Shown here piece by piece: positions 50,779-63,236 of a stretch of 64,000 nucleotides of DNA; position 1 is the stretch's first letter, and the number at the start of each line of letters is the position of its first letter. The stretch covers positions 4,539,488 through 4,603,487 of the forward strand of contig NC_047076.1 in assembly GCF_902459465.1 (NCBI RefSeq), read 5' to 3'. The stretch comes from Asterias rubens. Its lineage: Eukaryota > Echinodermata > Asteroidea > Forcipulatida > Asteriidae. Position numbers and translations under genes: made by a program. The notes under the pieces are model-generated. The model was not told where the DNA came from. It saw nothing but the letters and a program-made list of their open reading frames with translations, and made no database searches.

Positions 50779-52100
50779 GGGGGGGGAGGGCTTGACTTGA
50801 TAGGTTCGCATACTGTCAGGCCCTTTTCGAAACTACGGATTTGACTTAAGCTACGGCTAAAACTCCCTCAGTATCCTGGTTTTTTCACGTGTGCTTTCCG
50901 TACGGCACTTCACGCAAACGGATATAGCCTGTGTCACGCAGCAAAAGCAGAAATCATCGTTTCGAAAAGGCCGAGCGTATGTAACCGAAGGATATATGTC
51001 AGACCTTCTCTTACGTTAGAATTTACGTTAACGGCAAGACTTCACTTGCATTACATACATTTCAAATGTATTACTTACTTAATAAAAATGTGAAATACGA
51101 AATTGAAAAAAAATGTTCGAGGAATGGAAATTTACAATAATTCGTCGCTCGTACAACGAAGTGGCTTTTAAACTTGCCCACATGAGTCAAAAATATTCCT
51201 GTTTGGCAATAATCGAAACGGAACTGGTACATTTTTTAAACTGCTGTTTCGGGTTGTGCTCACTGCAATCATTATTCCCAACTAATTTCTTAAACCCATT
51301 CGTTATTTCGCGAAAATGAAAAAAAAAACGAGTTTTACCCGTAAAGCGCTGTGTACAAACCAACGCAAATATTAACCACGCGCACCTGAACTGCTATAGC
51401 GCTTTGTGTATCACTTCGTGAAGTAGCGGATCGTGATATGTCACCCTTCACCTCGTTGAAACTCATGGCAAATCTGGTGATATGCCGTTCATACTAATAA
51501 TTAGTGCAATTACAAAACTATTACGTGATGGGTACTGAAACTTGCAGACAATTGAAAAGTAATGAGTTAGTTAATAATTAGTGTAAAACCCGAATTGCAA
51601 AATTGTGTGACTTTTGACAGATAGTTCGTTTGGTCGTACGAGCACAAATTGACCTGGAAGTAGTTGATGAAATGTAAAGCTACTATAGAAAGTGAGCGAA
51701 CTCCTAGTCTGGCATTCCAGTGTTTATACCACCCTACCCAAATAGTCTTCTAAGAGAGATTTCCGGTAACACTATGTGAATATTTCTTTTTGAGTAGTGT
51801 TGGTTCTGAAAAGAACCATAGGTTTCACCAGCACTACCTAAAAGGAGATGTCCACATGGTGTTACTGCAAATCGCTCGGAGTTCCACTTCCACCATGCAA
51901 AGTTTCAAATCCTACAAACAGTCTTCGTTGTATCCATTGCGTTTTAGAAGTTTAAAAACAATCGCCGGTGCTGTCGATGTATACAACTTTCCAAAGGAGT
52001 TGGGCAAACTTCTCATCATTGAGTTTGTGAGGAATAATATGACAGTGGTTCTCTACCGAGGCGAGAACAGCCGGTCGTAGCTGGAGTCCAGGCCATTCTG
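50473..52100. other. Gene-free tract with T29G8 run
   Basis: A 29-T run (50750-50778) is followed by eight G. Otherwise it is AT-rich with no supported gene. Confidence 0.55.
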
Positions 52101-52109
52101 AGTTGAGTG

Positions 52110-52395
52110 AGAGGTTGTCTTCAGCCGGCCGACACCATCTTGGAAACCTCTGATGGTCGCCCTCCACCCATCCCGGTCCAGCTTCAGCTTCCTCAACTCG
52201 TTGGTTTCTTGTTGTGCTGCGTACTTCTGCAGCTGATCAATGAATGTTAGTCTCCTCCTGCCCTTGCTCCTGTTTCATTCGATGGGTTCCAAAAGAACTA
52301 GGGGGCACACAGCTAGCTCTGGATGGAAACAGTGGCCAGCAAGCCTCATCATCCGTTCCCTGATCTTGACAGATACTCTTAGTAGAGCATCGCAG
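52110..52395 (-). pseudogene. Reverse-transcriptase C-terminal remnant (non-LTR retroelement)
   Basis: One minus-strand frame reads IRERMMRLAGHCFHPELA, a TGA, then GRRRLTFIDQLQKYA...ELRKLKLDRDGWRA. The blocks R.RLAGHC..HPE, G.R..TFID.L and DRDGWRA are typical of the extreme C-terminus of RTE/CR1-like non-LTR elements. The internal stop shows it is dead. Confidence 0.78.
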
Positions 52396-52789
52396 AGAAC
52401 ACGTTTATGTCAAAACATGCATGATGTGCTGAATAATCCCCATGGATATTAAATTTGACACCGTGTCTTTGAGGCTCAAAACGGTAAGCAACTGTTCGAC
52501 ACTTCGGGGTTCCTGGATTTGGCCCTGGAGACGGTGGTGCATACAATGCTAAGAATTTGTCAATTCCAGCGTGCATCAACAAATCAATTAACTCCGAGCA
52601 CAATGCAATGACACCAAAGGAAACTTTATCTTCCTATGTACCCAGTTCGTTCATAGATGGTATGTTGTCTGACCACATCATTTGTGCAGTGACCTGAAGT
52701 GGCCATGACCTTAGTTTGTAGTTTTGACCAATTTTGGACAATACCAAACAATTGAAGTCACGGTGCCTCCCATCACGTCATCAAATTCA

Positions 52790-52945
52790 ACTTTGTTAGG
52801 TAAACTGCCTGCAGGTTACGTTAGAACTGCAGTTACGTTTCAGGGGACGTGTTTGTTTACGTTTTACCTTACAAGTGTTTCACGTTTTACGGTACGTCTG
52901 TAGTTACGTATCACAATGTGCAGTTACGTTCTATTAATTTACTCC
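52790..52945. repeat. Short GTTACGTT repeat
   Basis: GCAGTTACGTT, GGTTACGTTAG and TAGTTACGTATCAC recur within 150 bases. The block is related to the larger array at 28100-28770. Confidence 0.6.
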
Positions 52946-53007
52946 TAGTACACAGTGAAACGTGAAAGCTGCTTTAACTATCCTGATGAGGTATTCTTTC
53001 ACCAGTT

Positions 53008-53013
53008 TTTATT
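53008..53013 (-). promoter_or_regulatory. Candidate polyadenylation signal of the LU gene
   Basis: AATAAA on the minus strand, about 410 bases beyond the LU stop codon. It is the first canonical signal seen downstream. Confidence 0.35.
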
Positions 53014-53421
53014 CATAGGGACGGAAATTAAGTTGATTGCTGACCGTATTGCAGTCACTAGTTTCATCGCTTTCCTACATTATCTCTTTCCTATACATTT
53101 TCAATCCGCCTTTCTTTCACAAACACGGAGTCAGGTCGTGACCCTGTGTACTGTGGAAAGTCAATCAGCAGTTCGATAAAATAGTTTCATATCGCAGATG
53201 AAAATATCTCTCTTGGGCGACGTTCGACTCTCTGCTATAACACTTCAATGCAATCGTTACAGACAGAACAGTCAGATACTGTCTGTGTGTGCCACGTAAA
53301 AAAAAAGGTTGGAGATCTCAAACTTGAATTCCTGCCATCGTTCCAACTTTAGGTGGACTATAATCACTCGTCCATATTATCCTAATTAAGTCGGCAAACA
53401 AATCCCCTCGTCAAGATGTCC

Positions 53422-53652
53422 TCAACTACTCGTTACCATAGCAATCAAGATGGTGGCTAGTGTCCAGAGCCAATGCACACTGCGTATTAAATATGACGGG
53501 GCCGAGTTACATAAATCCGTGTCGCAGCAAGACCTACAAACTCCAGAATTGTCATCGGATTCTTCGCATTCCTTGACCTCCGTGCAGTTGGTGAACAGTT
53601 TACATCCCCTCGTGTAGCTCGTGACAGCGCCAGCAGCTTTCTGTTTCACCAC
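53422..53652 (-). CDS. LU-domain protein exon 2
   Basis: It encodes residues 98-173 and TGA (53424-53422). GCKLFTNCTEVKEC and GVCRSCCDTDLCN are the third-finger and terminal cysteines, then comes the hydrophobic tail. The acceptor is TTCCCTACAG. Confidence 0.87.
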   Translation of the reverse strand: MVKQKAAGAVTSYTRGCKLFTNCTEVKECEESDDNSGVCRSCCDTDLCNSAPSYLIRSVHWLWTLATILIAMVTSS

Positions 53653-56600
53653 CTGTAGGGAATGCACAAAAAGGTCAACAGATAATTAATAAGGAAGACT
53701 TGATTCCTTGTCTTAAACAGTTTCATCATGGCCCAATTACATAAAGCTGTTCGCAAAAAATAATGAGCGACAAAATGTCTTTGCAATGCCAAAAAATGCA
53801 AACTAAACACGTAATTTTTGCTGGTAAACTGTTTCTGCTGAGCGATACTTTTCTGTGCTAGGAACCTTTTAGAGTGTATTACGATCTGGTCCAACTCGAA
53901 TCAGTTTACGAATTTTGTCCCGTCTTGTTAATTTACACTGCAATCGCGCTATACCATCCAACTAAATGAATCTGAATGAGCAATTGCGAGTTTAGAAGTC
54001 TTTAGTAAAATTATCTCTCCTTTTGACGGATATTTTTTTCTGAAAAATTGAAATTTTTATGCAAAAAATACAGACCGGTTAACGCTAAGGTTGAGTTGTA
54101 CATTTGAAAGTACTAAACCTTTACAATCAACCCGCCCAGCCCACCAAATCCGTCAAAATGTACACAAGATGTATTTTTTGATCCGTTCTAAGCGTGTGGA
54201 ATATCTCATAGCAAAGTTCTTACTCTCATTTTATGGCAAAGTTTTCGCTTTTTGACCTGAGCTTGACTCCATCTCGTGGCAATAAGTCACCCAGCAATCA
54301 AAGAGATGAGGGTACAAAGACGTGCTTAGGACACACAGACTAACACTTCAGCCATACAAGAATCAACTCCACGTCTTTCAATACACACTGCCTTGCAACC
54401 ATTATCAATATTTGATCTCCATTTTCTACAGAGCAGCCGACCCGTATAAAAATCATCATTTTAGCTTTGAAAATAAACAAACCCCTTTTAAACCGAAGCG
54501 GTCGTGTTTGTATTGTTTTTAAATTCATGCCGTACTAATGCGGGCGGAATAAAAAAACAAAAAAACACAATGGTTATAGAAAACGTGGAGAGGTTATTGA
54601 CAGACTTTTACTTCTATTAAACAGATGAAAGCGGGTCTTCTATTCAACTGAACCAACAAGTAGAAACGGTCAGTATTATAATTTGTTTGGACAGTGCCAA
54701 GCTTTTCATGAAAAACAGCAAAACCTTTTAGGTTGTGATCTTTGCGTGAACGCGTTGCAGAGTCGTGATGATCTATTTGAAGGGTTGTCCGAGTATAAGG
54801 GCCTCAAAATGCTCTTCCTGACTCCCAAACCATGGAGACGTTTCTTCCCATCGTCAGGGGGTCACGTACTATCCTTCAAGAAAACAAGCTAACCGTGGAC
54901 GGAGACGAGTTTTCCAAAATTCACCTGATGCGAATCCGGCATGCTCGCTCACGTTCTGTCGCTTTTATCTCTTTAGACAACTTCAACTTCTCGGAAGATG
55001 GCACGCGAAGAGGGTTGTTCTGCACGATCTTTTCTGTTTCAAACTAAACTCGTACCTTGCGATTCATATCACGATTGTTGCTGCCCGAACTTCTGACGTC
55101 ACTTTTTATAGGTCTGTGAACCACATGAGCGCTTTTTGGCGACCCTATACCCAGAAACATGTTTTGGTCATTGGCTGAACGTTTTTGCGCGTTCCGTTGA
55201 ACCGTAGTGACGAGGCTGTTCCGGAAAAACAGTACCGACATGTTGGCTTGGTTAAGCTTGGTTTCAAGATGGCAGACTCTAAAAACTATCGAAAATTTTC
55301 TTTGGAGTTCTTTTGCAAATGAAATACACAGAAGCATAACAGTTAGTAATGTTGATAAAACTACAAAGACTTAGTTCCATTGCTTGAAAATAAAATGTAG
55401 GCATATTTCAAGAATATAATTTTTATAGAAATGTGCATACATGTACGTCATTATCTGTTACTGGTTACCGACCATTTTTCGTGTAGCTCTCAAAAATTGT
55501 TTCAGTCAGTGATTTTTTAATCAGAAACTTGTTTCAGGCATGATCGCTAAAATCCACCCTAGATACCAGCCTTGTTACCATGGACATCGCACCTTGTTGA
55601 CACCCCTCGTCACTAACCCCTGAAGGGAGCACTGAAAATCAACGCGGATGATTGGCCTGAAGAAGTGACTTAAAAAAAACTTTCGAGCGCTTGTACAATG
55701 CTAGTACTGCGCTGAATGGTCTGGGTACCTTTTTCTAGGACACAACACGCCATGTTCACAGGTTTTAATCAAACGTACACGGTTTGAAAATCCCTTTAAT
55801 TATTACTTGCTGAAGTTTTGTAGTTTTTGAGAAATGAGTTAAATAATGTCACGAAAAATAATTTTCGTCTCGGGAGACGAATATTATATGAGCATATGTT
55901 TGTAAATATCAATACTTGCAATTATACGTTGTACATTGTACCATGTTTAAATTATTTCGTTTCATGTATGAGTTGTTCTCTGAGATAAACACGTTTCGTT
56001 TCTAACACGACGCGTTGTCTTCAACCTGTCCTAAACAATGCTGATCAAAGTTTTGTCTCCCACGTTCGGTTATCACCTCTTGAAATCTTCATTTGATTTG
56101 CATCGATGCAGACTTTTATCCCAATTGATATAAGGAAAGCCCCGGACGAATCAAGTCACGTTTTGTCTTCCTCATCACTCTCAGTCCAGCCCTGCCTCAC
56201 CTGCTAGCCGATCAATCATAGCTCATAAACCAGACGGATATGAGGAGGCAGTGTAACCATTACAGAGAGACCACGCACGGGCAGCAGCGGGAGAAAATAA
56301 AAAAATATCCAAAAATTGGAGGATAGTGTTTCGTCTCTTATGCTGTGGGGAGAAAGTAGTGGGGAGATAAATAAGATTTAGCTCGTTGGCCAAGACGGAA
56401 CTTAGTGGAAATCCCTCGTATCTTATATCATCCTCGGCTTCCGCTAATAGAAACGGCGTGGTCGATCTGATAATATCCATGGATAAGGATAGGAGGTACA
56501 GTATCAATCTAGGATACCCAATACTGTATAGATCCACATTAATAGCCGCAAAATAGCCGCATAATAGCCGCAGCATCATGAGCGGCAAGCGAGAAGTGCA

Positions 56601-59600
56601 GACGGACTTCCCGAATAGTCGAAGATGTCTATTTTTTTCAGAGAGCGAGGGGTTCACCGGTGAGGGGTTCGGGAGTCGTATAGGTTTTGACAAGAGTTTT
56701 GTTCCCCCTCGAACCAATATTGAATTTCTACATCGAAAAGTTGTTGAGGGCAATACTGTATAGATGTACAATAATATTCGCAGCATCCTGAGCAGCAAGC
56801 AATACTTGTACAAACGGGCTTCCCGAATAGTCAAAGATGACTATTTTTCAGAGAACGAGGGGTTTGGGGATTTGAAGTGACCCGAATCCGGATTGAATAT
56901 TACTTTTACTTGGGGCATGTTTGTTGATCGCAGTCTGCAACTTTTTGTGTGCATTCAAAATTTTTTTTTTTTTACATATTCTGGGCCCAAAGTGAGTGTT
57001 CCGGAGTACTGGGTGACACTAAAGTTAAAATTGATTCACTTTCGTGCATCTGAGTTTGTTGACGTTCTTTATGCAAAGTTAAATGCAAAGTTAAACTTTG
57101 ATTCTGGAACCTTTTAATTGTTTTGATCCTTTTTAAATGTGGAGGTACAAACAGAAAACATATTAAGAGGACTTTCAATTTAAAAGGTGGTCGCGCTTTT
57201 GAAATAATGCCGAAAATCCGGAGCGTTTAATGTCCACGCAGTTATCCTTAACAAGAATACACAAGTATGAGAACAGTTACTGCAGTAACGCTTCTCTGAT
57301 TCAAATGTTGGGTTATAGAACTGATATCTTTTTACGTTAATCACACTACGTCACAATAAAATGCTTCGAAAGCTGATGCAGGCTATCGAAAGCTGATGCA
57401 GGCTTCTAAACCAAAAGCCTTTATTGCCAATAATTGGCCCCCTATGACTGTTGTTTCAGGGTCTGTTTTGTATTCGTTATTATTGCCTGTGAACAAATAA
57501 TGACCGAGTAAACATACACTAGGGAAAGAACGATTGTCATCAAGTCATTTTGTAGAACTAGATTGGCATTCGTTTGTATTTGTTATAATTTCCCTCTAGT
57601 ACTTGAAATTTAACTAATGTGCTGGTACCAATGTTTGAAGGGTCATTTTTAAACACGTCTGTCTGCTCAGCTGTGACATTTTGGTCAGCATGTATTAAAG
57701 GGTTTGTGTACCATTTGCACGAAACAAAACACAAACGTCCCTACATTAACATGGACCTTTAGGCCTACATGCCTTAAAGGCAGTGGACACTATTGGTAAT
57801 TAATCAAAATCATTTGCATAAATCCTCACTTGGTAACGAGTAATGGGGAGAGGTTGATAGTATAAAACATTGTGAGAAACGGATCCCTATGAAGTGACGT
57901 AGTTTTCGAGAAAGAAGTAATTTTCCACGAATTTGATTTAGAGACCTTATAGATAACTTGCTGTTACGCTGCAGTTTTTGAGAAATTAGGAAAACAAATT
58001 TCACGAACATAAATTTTGTCTCAGCTAAACGAATTTCTTTTAGAATGTACAACCGTACGAATTAACGCGACTCTCTTGTGATCATTAATGTGTTTTTCTT
58101 AAATAAATTGACGACAAATGAAGCTGAAGCTTTCTCGTAAATTATTCTACATACATCTTCATTCACAGTGAGTAGGAATTCATGTCGTTGCCAAAACCGT
58201 GATCTACACAAGGTATCAAACTCTTTAACTGTTACATGTACTGGTACATTGTAAAACCGAAACGAAGGTTGTGTTTGATTATAATACTTGTGGTTGTAAA
58301 ATATAAATTTCCTAATGAAGGTTAATCGTCGTAACAAATACTACAAATTACTCGACCACGAATTATCAATCGTTTGTTCAATTAGACTGACACGTATTCA
58401 TCTTTAAAGGCAGTGGACACTATTGAAAATTGTCAAAGACTAGCCTTCACAGTTGGTGTATCTCAACATATGCATAAAATAACAAACTTGTGAACATTTG
58501 AGCTCAATCGGTCATCGAACTTGCGAGATAATAATGAAAGAAAAAACACCCTTGTCATCACACGAAGTTGTGTGCGTTTAGATGGTTGATTTTGAGACCT
58601 CAAGTTCTAAATCTGAGGTCTCGAAATTAAATTCATGGAAAATTACTTCTTTCTCAAAAACTATGGCACTTCAGAGGGAGCCGTTTATCACAATGTTTTA
58701 CCATCAACCTCTCCCCATTACTCGTCACCAAGAAAGTTTTTATGCTAATAATTATTTGGAGTAATTACCAATAGTGTCCACTGCCGTTAAGGAAAACACA
58801 TTAATATTTGTATAAGCAAAGTGAAAACAGATGGTTTGTTTTATTATTTTTGTTTTCTTCTTTTGGCTAATGCGACCGGAATGAAATTGATTTCTGGAAT
58901 TTGATATTTCTGTCGTAAGAATAGAAACTCAAGATGTTCTGATGGGCGTTTGCAAATTGGCAATTTACAAAATGCAACTATCATATATTTTCCACAACTT
59001 CAGATTGGAAAAGGCAATTTTGTTTGCAGGATAAAACCTTGCATTCATGGTTTCATCCTCCGGTCAGCGAAAATGGGAGGGGGGGGGGGTAAAAATTTGA
59101 TTAAAATTGGTTTTAAGAAACCTTTTTTTTTCTCAATGATTTGTGCTTGTAGTTTTGGATATTGAAGGTACAGAGTCCTTGCGAATGGGGTAGTATTTAG
59201 TTTTTTAGGAAAAAATCACACACGGTATCAGTTACATTTTATGGGAAAGTTATCTTTGGATTAGAAAGTATTCCAGATATTTATTTTAAAAAAACGCAGT
59301 ACTTTCAGTTAATATAACATCTTGAATGTGCAACAAGATTCGCATTTAATCAAATAAAAACAAGCAGGATGCCAATCACAATGGAACATGTGAAATTGTA
59401 ATTTAAAAAGATGCTGCCAAAAATGGACAAATAAATGAGCTTATGATTAATCTTAATGAAATTGGGCTCTAATTGAAATGGATGTTCTTCTCCCCTTTCA
59501 ATGTTTTATTAGTTTCCACAGTTTGAAATCCTATACAGGTAATAATATATGTGTACATGGTTCAACAGTGATACAATTTAGCCAGGTAGTGATAAAGCCA

Positions 59601-59912
59601 TACCCAAAGAAAAGTACTTACCGTGCAGCTCGGATACATTATGAAGTCGTTCCAATCCTCTCCTATTTCATCCCTGGCCCTGTGTATCTCGTACGGGCAT
59701 TCCACTGTCCTACTCGTCTTCCCGTTCTCACAGTTGGACAACTTGTCTTCGAAATCCTCCTCGAAGTCGTTTGCTGCGCAGGTGTAGCATTTCAGGGTAG
59801 CACTGCGGGCCTCGCCCCCCTCAGCCGCACCCCAGCCTGACCGCATCACGACCATAGCTGTAAACAAGACGACAGTAAAAGTTATTGTTTTGAGACACAC
59901 AGACCTATCCAT
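53422..59912 (-). CDS. Ly6/uPAR (LU, three-finger) domain protein, probably GPI-anchored, two exons
   Basis: Exons are 59912-59622 and 53652-53422, giving 173 aa with a phase-0 junction. Residues 1-30 are a signal peptide (FTVVLFTAMVV). The LU domain runs from KCYTC (41-45) to CCDTDLCN (139-146). The tail YLIRSVHWLWTLATILIAMV looks like a GPI-attachment signal. The domain has 12 cysteines (42, 45, 61, 72, 96, 114, 120, 126, 136, 139, 140, 145), two more than the usual ten. Asn119-Cys-Thr is a possible glycosylation site. LU proteins are secreted or surface-tethered binders. The ligand cannot be told, and a venom-type role is not suggested, because a membrane anchor signal is present. The intron of about 6 kb might hide a further exon, but none is required by phase. 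Confidence 0.85.
55070..55115 (-). promoter_or_regulatory. TATA-box and CRE-like cluster
   Basis: On the minus strand CCTATAAAAAG is followed at once by TGACGTCAGAAG, then GCAGCAACAATCGTGATATG. The last ATG begins a six-codon run ending at a donor-like GTACGAG. It could be an alternative first exon of the LU gene or chance. Confidence 0.3.
56521..56880. repeat. Tandem duplication, period 232 bp
   Basis: ATACTGTATAGAT starts at 56521 and 56753. Both copies hold CGCAGCATC.TGAGC.GCAAGC and CTTCCCGAATAGTC.AAGATG followed by a TTTTTCAGAGA.CGAGGGGTT block. The second copy is partial. Confidence 0.82.
57774..57952 (+). mobile_element. TTAA-type MITE, left half only
   Basis: It begins TTAAAGGCAGTGGACACTAT and runs through CACTTGGTAACGAGTAATGG to GATTTAGAGACCTT, where the family match stops abruptly. 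Confidence 0.85.
58404..58790 (-). mobile_element. TTAA-type MITE, near-complete
   Basis: It runs from TTTAAAGGCAGTGGACACTA to TAGTGTCCACTGCCGTTAA, 387 bp, with the internal GAGACCTCAAGTTC hairpin. TTAA is present on both edges. Confidence 0.9.
59622..59912 (-). CDS. LU-domain protein exon 1 (start codon)
   Basis: It encodes residues 1-97: a signal peptide, KCYTC, then an acidic loop and SNCENG, VECPY, YPSCT. The donor GTAAGT is strong. The ATG is the first in frame and directly precedes the hydrophobic leader. Confidence 0.85.
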
Positions 59913-61351
59913 CGTAGCGGCTTTTCAAATCCAAAACACTTTAAAAGTACAGCAATATGTTGTTCACCCCCTCGAGCCAAAAGTGTTTCAAGAAAAGCTT
60001 CTTACTCCGGCGATAGGTGAATCTAGCCCCCGGAAGTGTTTGCTTAATACTGAGTTTCCGAATTATAGTATCCGTAGCTTTGCACAGAAACGCCAAACGA
60101 ACGTGCAACATACAATAATATCACCCGGTCCTAATTTTAAAAGCACACAAAGGGCGCGCGATAGTTGGAGACTAGATCGATACACGGAACAAGATGACAT
60201 CCAACACTGACACTTTCTTCGATGTTCCTGAGTTATCAAAATCTTCCCACGAAAAGTGTACATCCAGTTCCCTCGCACAAATTCCATTGAGGCCTCAGCA
60301 AAAGTAACAATGTTCCCCTTTCAGGGTGGAAAAGGTAACCAGGAGTCGTACGTGACGCTACATTATAAATTTTACTTGTGCACTTTTTTCCTGAAGAGTT
60401 GCTCAATATTATCCGAATCAAGTGTCCCTTTAACTAAACCCAAAACACTACGCACAAACTGTTTTTTTTTATAGGAACTTCTGCTGCCAGATGTTTGGAT
60501 GACCGAGTTGTTGCTGCACTACTTCCTGAATCTTAGAGAAGAATGATAGATAAAGACGTTTCCATAAGCTAAAACAGCTGTCTTCATCACTTCCACAGAT
60601 AAAAAACAGCACTACTGTGGCTTTCCGGAGTTCTAGGGCAAGAGTCTTTAATATTTGCACTTGGGGACAAGACCGGCTTGTTGAATGATGTTTGAGTCAG
60701 GACTGTATACACACACAATCATCCAATCCTTACGGAGTCCATCAAACGGCACAGAACAATCTAAAATGTACATCCACCACACATTTCAGAACGTGGAAAT
60801 TTAAAAGATAAAACTGAAGTCCGCCTATAGCAGCATTACTGTTGTAGAAAGCAATAACAGCGAAAAAAGATTCCACGGTCAAACATGGTTTTAAGTGTAG
60901 TGTTACATGCGAAATATCGCTCAGATGCAACGTTCACTGCCGTTGTAGACACAAAGCCACTGTTGTATACAAACCAGGTATTTCCAGAGCACTTTGCGAT
61001 GTTTGTTCTTCAAGGCGGTATTGTAGTAGAATCGCTGATTAAGGAATTATACGCGCGGCATGTTGCGAGCCGTTTTATAAACCATTCCACGACTGTGTCA
61101 TACAAACCGCCCACTACACACACCGAGCTGAGCAACGGTTGCTTTGCCAATGTGGGATACGTGGTTTGTTGTGAGCACGTGCACGCACTAGCAGTTCAAA
61201 TCGAATGACTGTTTACACACACAAACTGACCACTGCGCGCAGACCATTGCGCTGGATATGAACTGTATAATTACTGTCAGTGGATGCAGAGATAGTCAGT
61301 TGTTGTTACACTAATTAATGTAACTCTTCAATGACCAAGCGTTTCTTACTT
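59913..61351. other. Upstream flank of the LU gene
   Basis: It presumably contains the LU promoter, but no TATA box was identified. A 107-codon plus-strand frame from a good ATG (60885-61208) has no recognisable domain and is left unannotated. Confidence 0.5.
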
Positions 61352-61719
61352 CAAAGGCACTGTACACTATTGGTAATTACTCAAAATAATGTTTAAGCAT
61401 ACAAACATACTTTGTTTACAAGCAATGGAGACCTGCTGATAAGTATACAACATTGTGAGAAACGGCTCCTACTGAATAACGTAGTTAGAAAGAGGTAACT
61501 TTTCACTCAAATATACAAAGACTTCCTGAAGACCTTTATGAAGCATCCGAAAGCACACACATTTGTGATTTTTCCCCCCAAATGTCTCTTACAACGAGTC
61601 GATGATGACAAATTGAGTCCAAATTTACACAGATTTTTTATTTGATGTATATGTTGGGATAAATAAACCAAGTGAGAATACTGGTCTTTGACAATACCAA
61701 ACGTGTCCAGTGGTGCCTT
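61352..61719 (+). mobile_element. TTAA-family MITE, GGCACTG variant
   Basis: It runs from TCAAAGGCACTGTACACTAT to ACGTGTCCAGTGGTGCCTT. It shares AACATTGTGAGAAACGGCTC and TATATGTTGGGATAAA with the variants at 43331 and 63237. Confidence 0.8.
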
Positions 61720-62162
61720 CTTGTCTACTATTTAATTATCAGAGTAAAATCAAGAACCTGCGCCTGACCTCGTTCGATTTGTTGCATTATATGAAATGCA
61801 AGAAAAATTTCATTCGTATGTTTGCTCTAACATGAAATGAACAGGTTAATTATTGATTTTGTAATATAGTGGCCTCTGGACACACGCGTGCCGTCGTGAA
61901 AGAAATGCGATTCGCGCTTGGGTGATCAAGTAAATCGGTAACCAACTGTTTCTTCAAACGATTGATTATTTAAAGATAGTTTACGCAATATGTAATTACC
62001 AGTCAATGATTAACACAATTTCCTCGGCAAATTAAAATGTATAATTTCCCCTCTGCTGATAACTCAATCATATTTTCCATTCTGTTAAATTCTTTACAAG
62101 AAATACACATTTTCAAAATAGATCGAAATTGTAATCGGAATAAAGAACATTATCTTTTTTGT

Positions 62163-62320
62163 TTTACACCGTGTCTTACCAACTAGAACACCGAAACTGC
62201 CCGGTAGCCCCTAGAGGCAGATTGTGTACTGCAACGATTTGATAGATGGAAATTTGCATCGGTGATAAAAAATAGTAAGATTTTCCCCCTATACACCGAT
62301 GTATACTAATTTAATAGTAA
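62163..62320 (-). mobile_element. SINE fragment, same family as 9296-9612
   Basis: GTGTCTTACCAACTAGAACA, AGATGGAAATTTGCATCGG and CCCGGTAGCCCCTAGAGGCA align block by block with the SINE in CCDC47 intron 3. Confidence 0.65.
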
Positions 62321-63236
62321 AGGTGTGCGGTAACCACGTGTGATGATAATCTGTAAATGAGTTGGGGGTGGTTCTGTAAAGAACCGCTGGTTTCAACTCG
62401 ACGTTTCGATCAGTATGCTCTGCTCGTCTTCTGGAGAAAGCCGGACTCTGATACTGCATGGAAGTACTGATTGATGCGAATTTTTTGTGTTATTCATGCT
62501 TCCCTGAAAAACAAGTGTATGCGGTTTCAACAAAAAACTGTAGAATCTTCTTTTCAATAATGAACACGTGTCCAAACCAAACTGAATTTCCTTATTTCTC
62601 ATCTATCCAATGATTCAATCAATCTGAAGTCGCCCTACTACTGGAAATCAATCAACACTCTGCAAATAATAATTCGGAAACCCAAAGCCCGTAGGTTCTG
62701 AAATAACACCCACAGTTAGCTTGGATGCGGTGCGTGGTTACCATAGCGCAGGCGGGTTGAGTTATATCACTCCGTTAAAGGAATAACTCGTTGTTGGTTT
62801 GTGGAAAAGGTAATTCCCGGTCTTTAAAGATCAATGTTTTTCATATCACACTTCACTTCACATTTAGTTTTAAGACTGCAGTACATGTACAATCATAGAG
62901 TAAATGACGAAAACATAAAAAAACACAATACACTAACTAAATGTCTTAAACCTACTGTTTATACAAACACTTTTAAAAACTGCTCGACCGGGCTGTCTCA
63001 ATTTATGGTTTATGTTACAATTGTGGTTCTTGATGAACATTTTAAGAAACTGTGAATCGGTTTTGCTTGTGAAACTGTTATCTTATTTGGTTAAATTTGA
63101 CTAATGTTTATTAGGCATTCGGGGCTGATTGTACATACCAACGAGGAGGCTTACATTACTGCCCGTAAGAAATTAGATCTCTGAACCAAATAATAAAAAC
63201 GCTTAGTTATAAAAACCGACGTTATTACATTCACTC
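62321..63236. other. Gene-free tract
   Basis: No gene, RNA or repeat could be supported. Confidence 0.5.

Larger units (their letters stand above)
53653..59621 (-). other. Single intron of the LU-domain gene
   Basis: Six kilobases with a TATA-plus-CRE-like stretch (55070-55115, minus), a tandem duplication (56521-56880), one half MITE (57774-57952) and one full MITE (58404-58790). A 203-codon minus-strand frame (56223-56834) spans the duplication without recognisable similarity. Confidence 0.6.

Noticed and set aside
54683..55047. Two overlapping plus-strand frames in the LU intron
   Set aside because: They are in different frames, neither resembles a known protein, and they oppose the host gene.
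53422..59912. Secreted three-finger toxin
   Set aside because: The LU fold is shared, but a C-terminal GPI-type hydrophobic tail and the 12-cysteine pattern point to a surface protein of the host.
60885..61208. 107-codon plus-strand frame with a real ATG
   Set aside because: No domain or compositional sign of coding, and no splice partners found.
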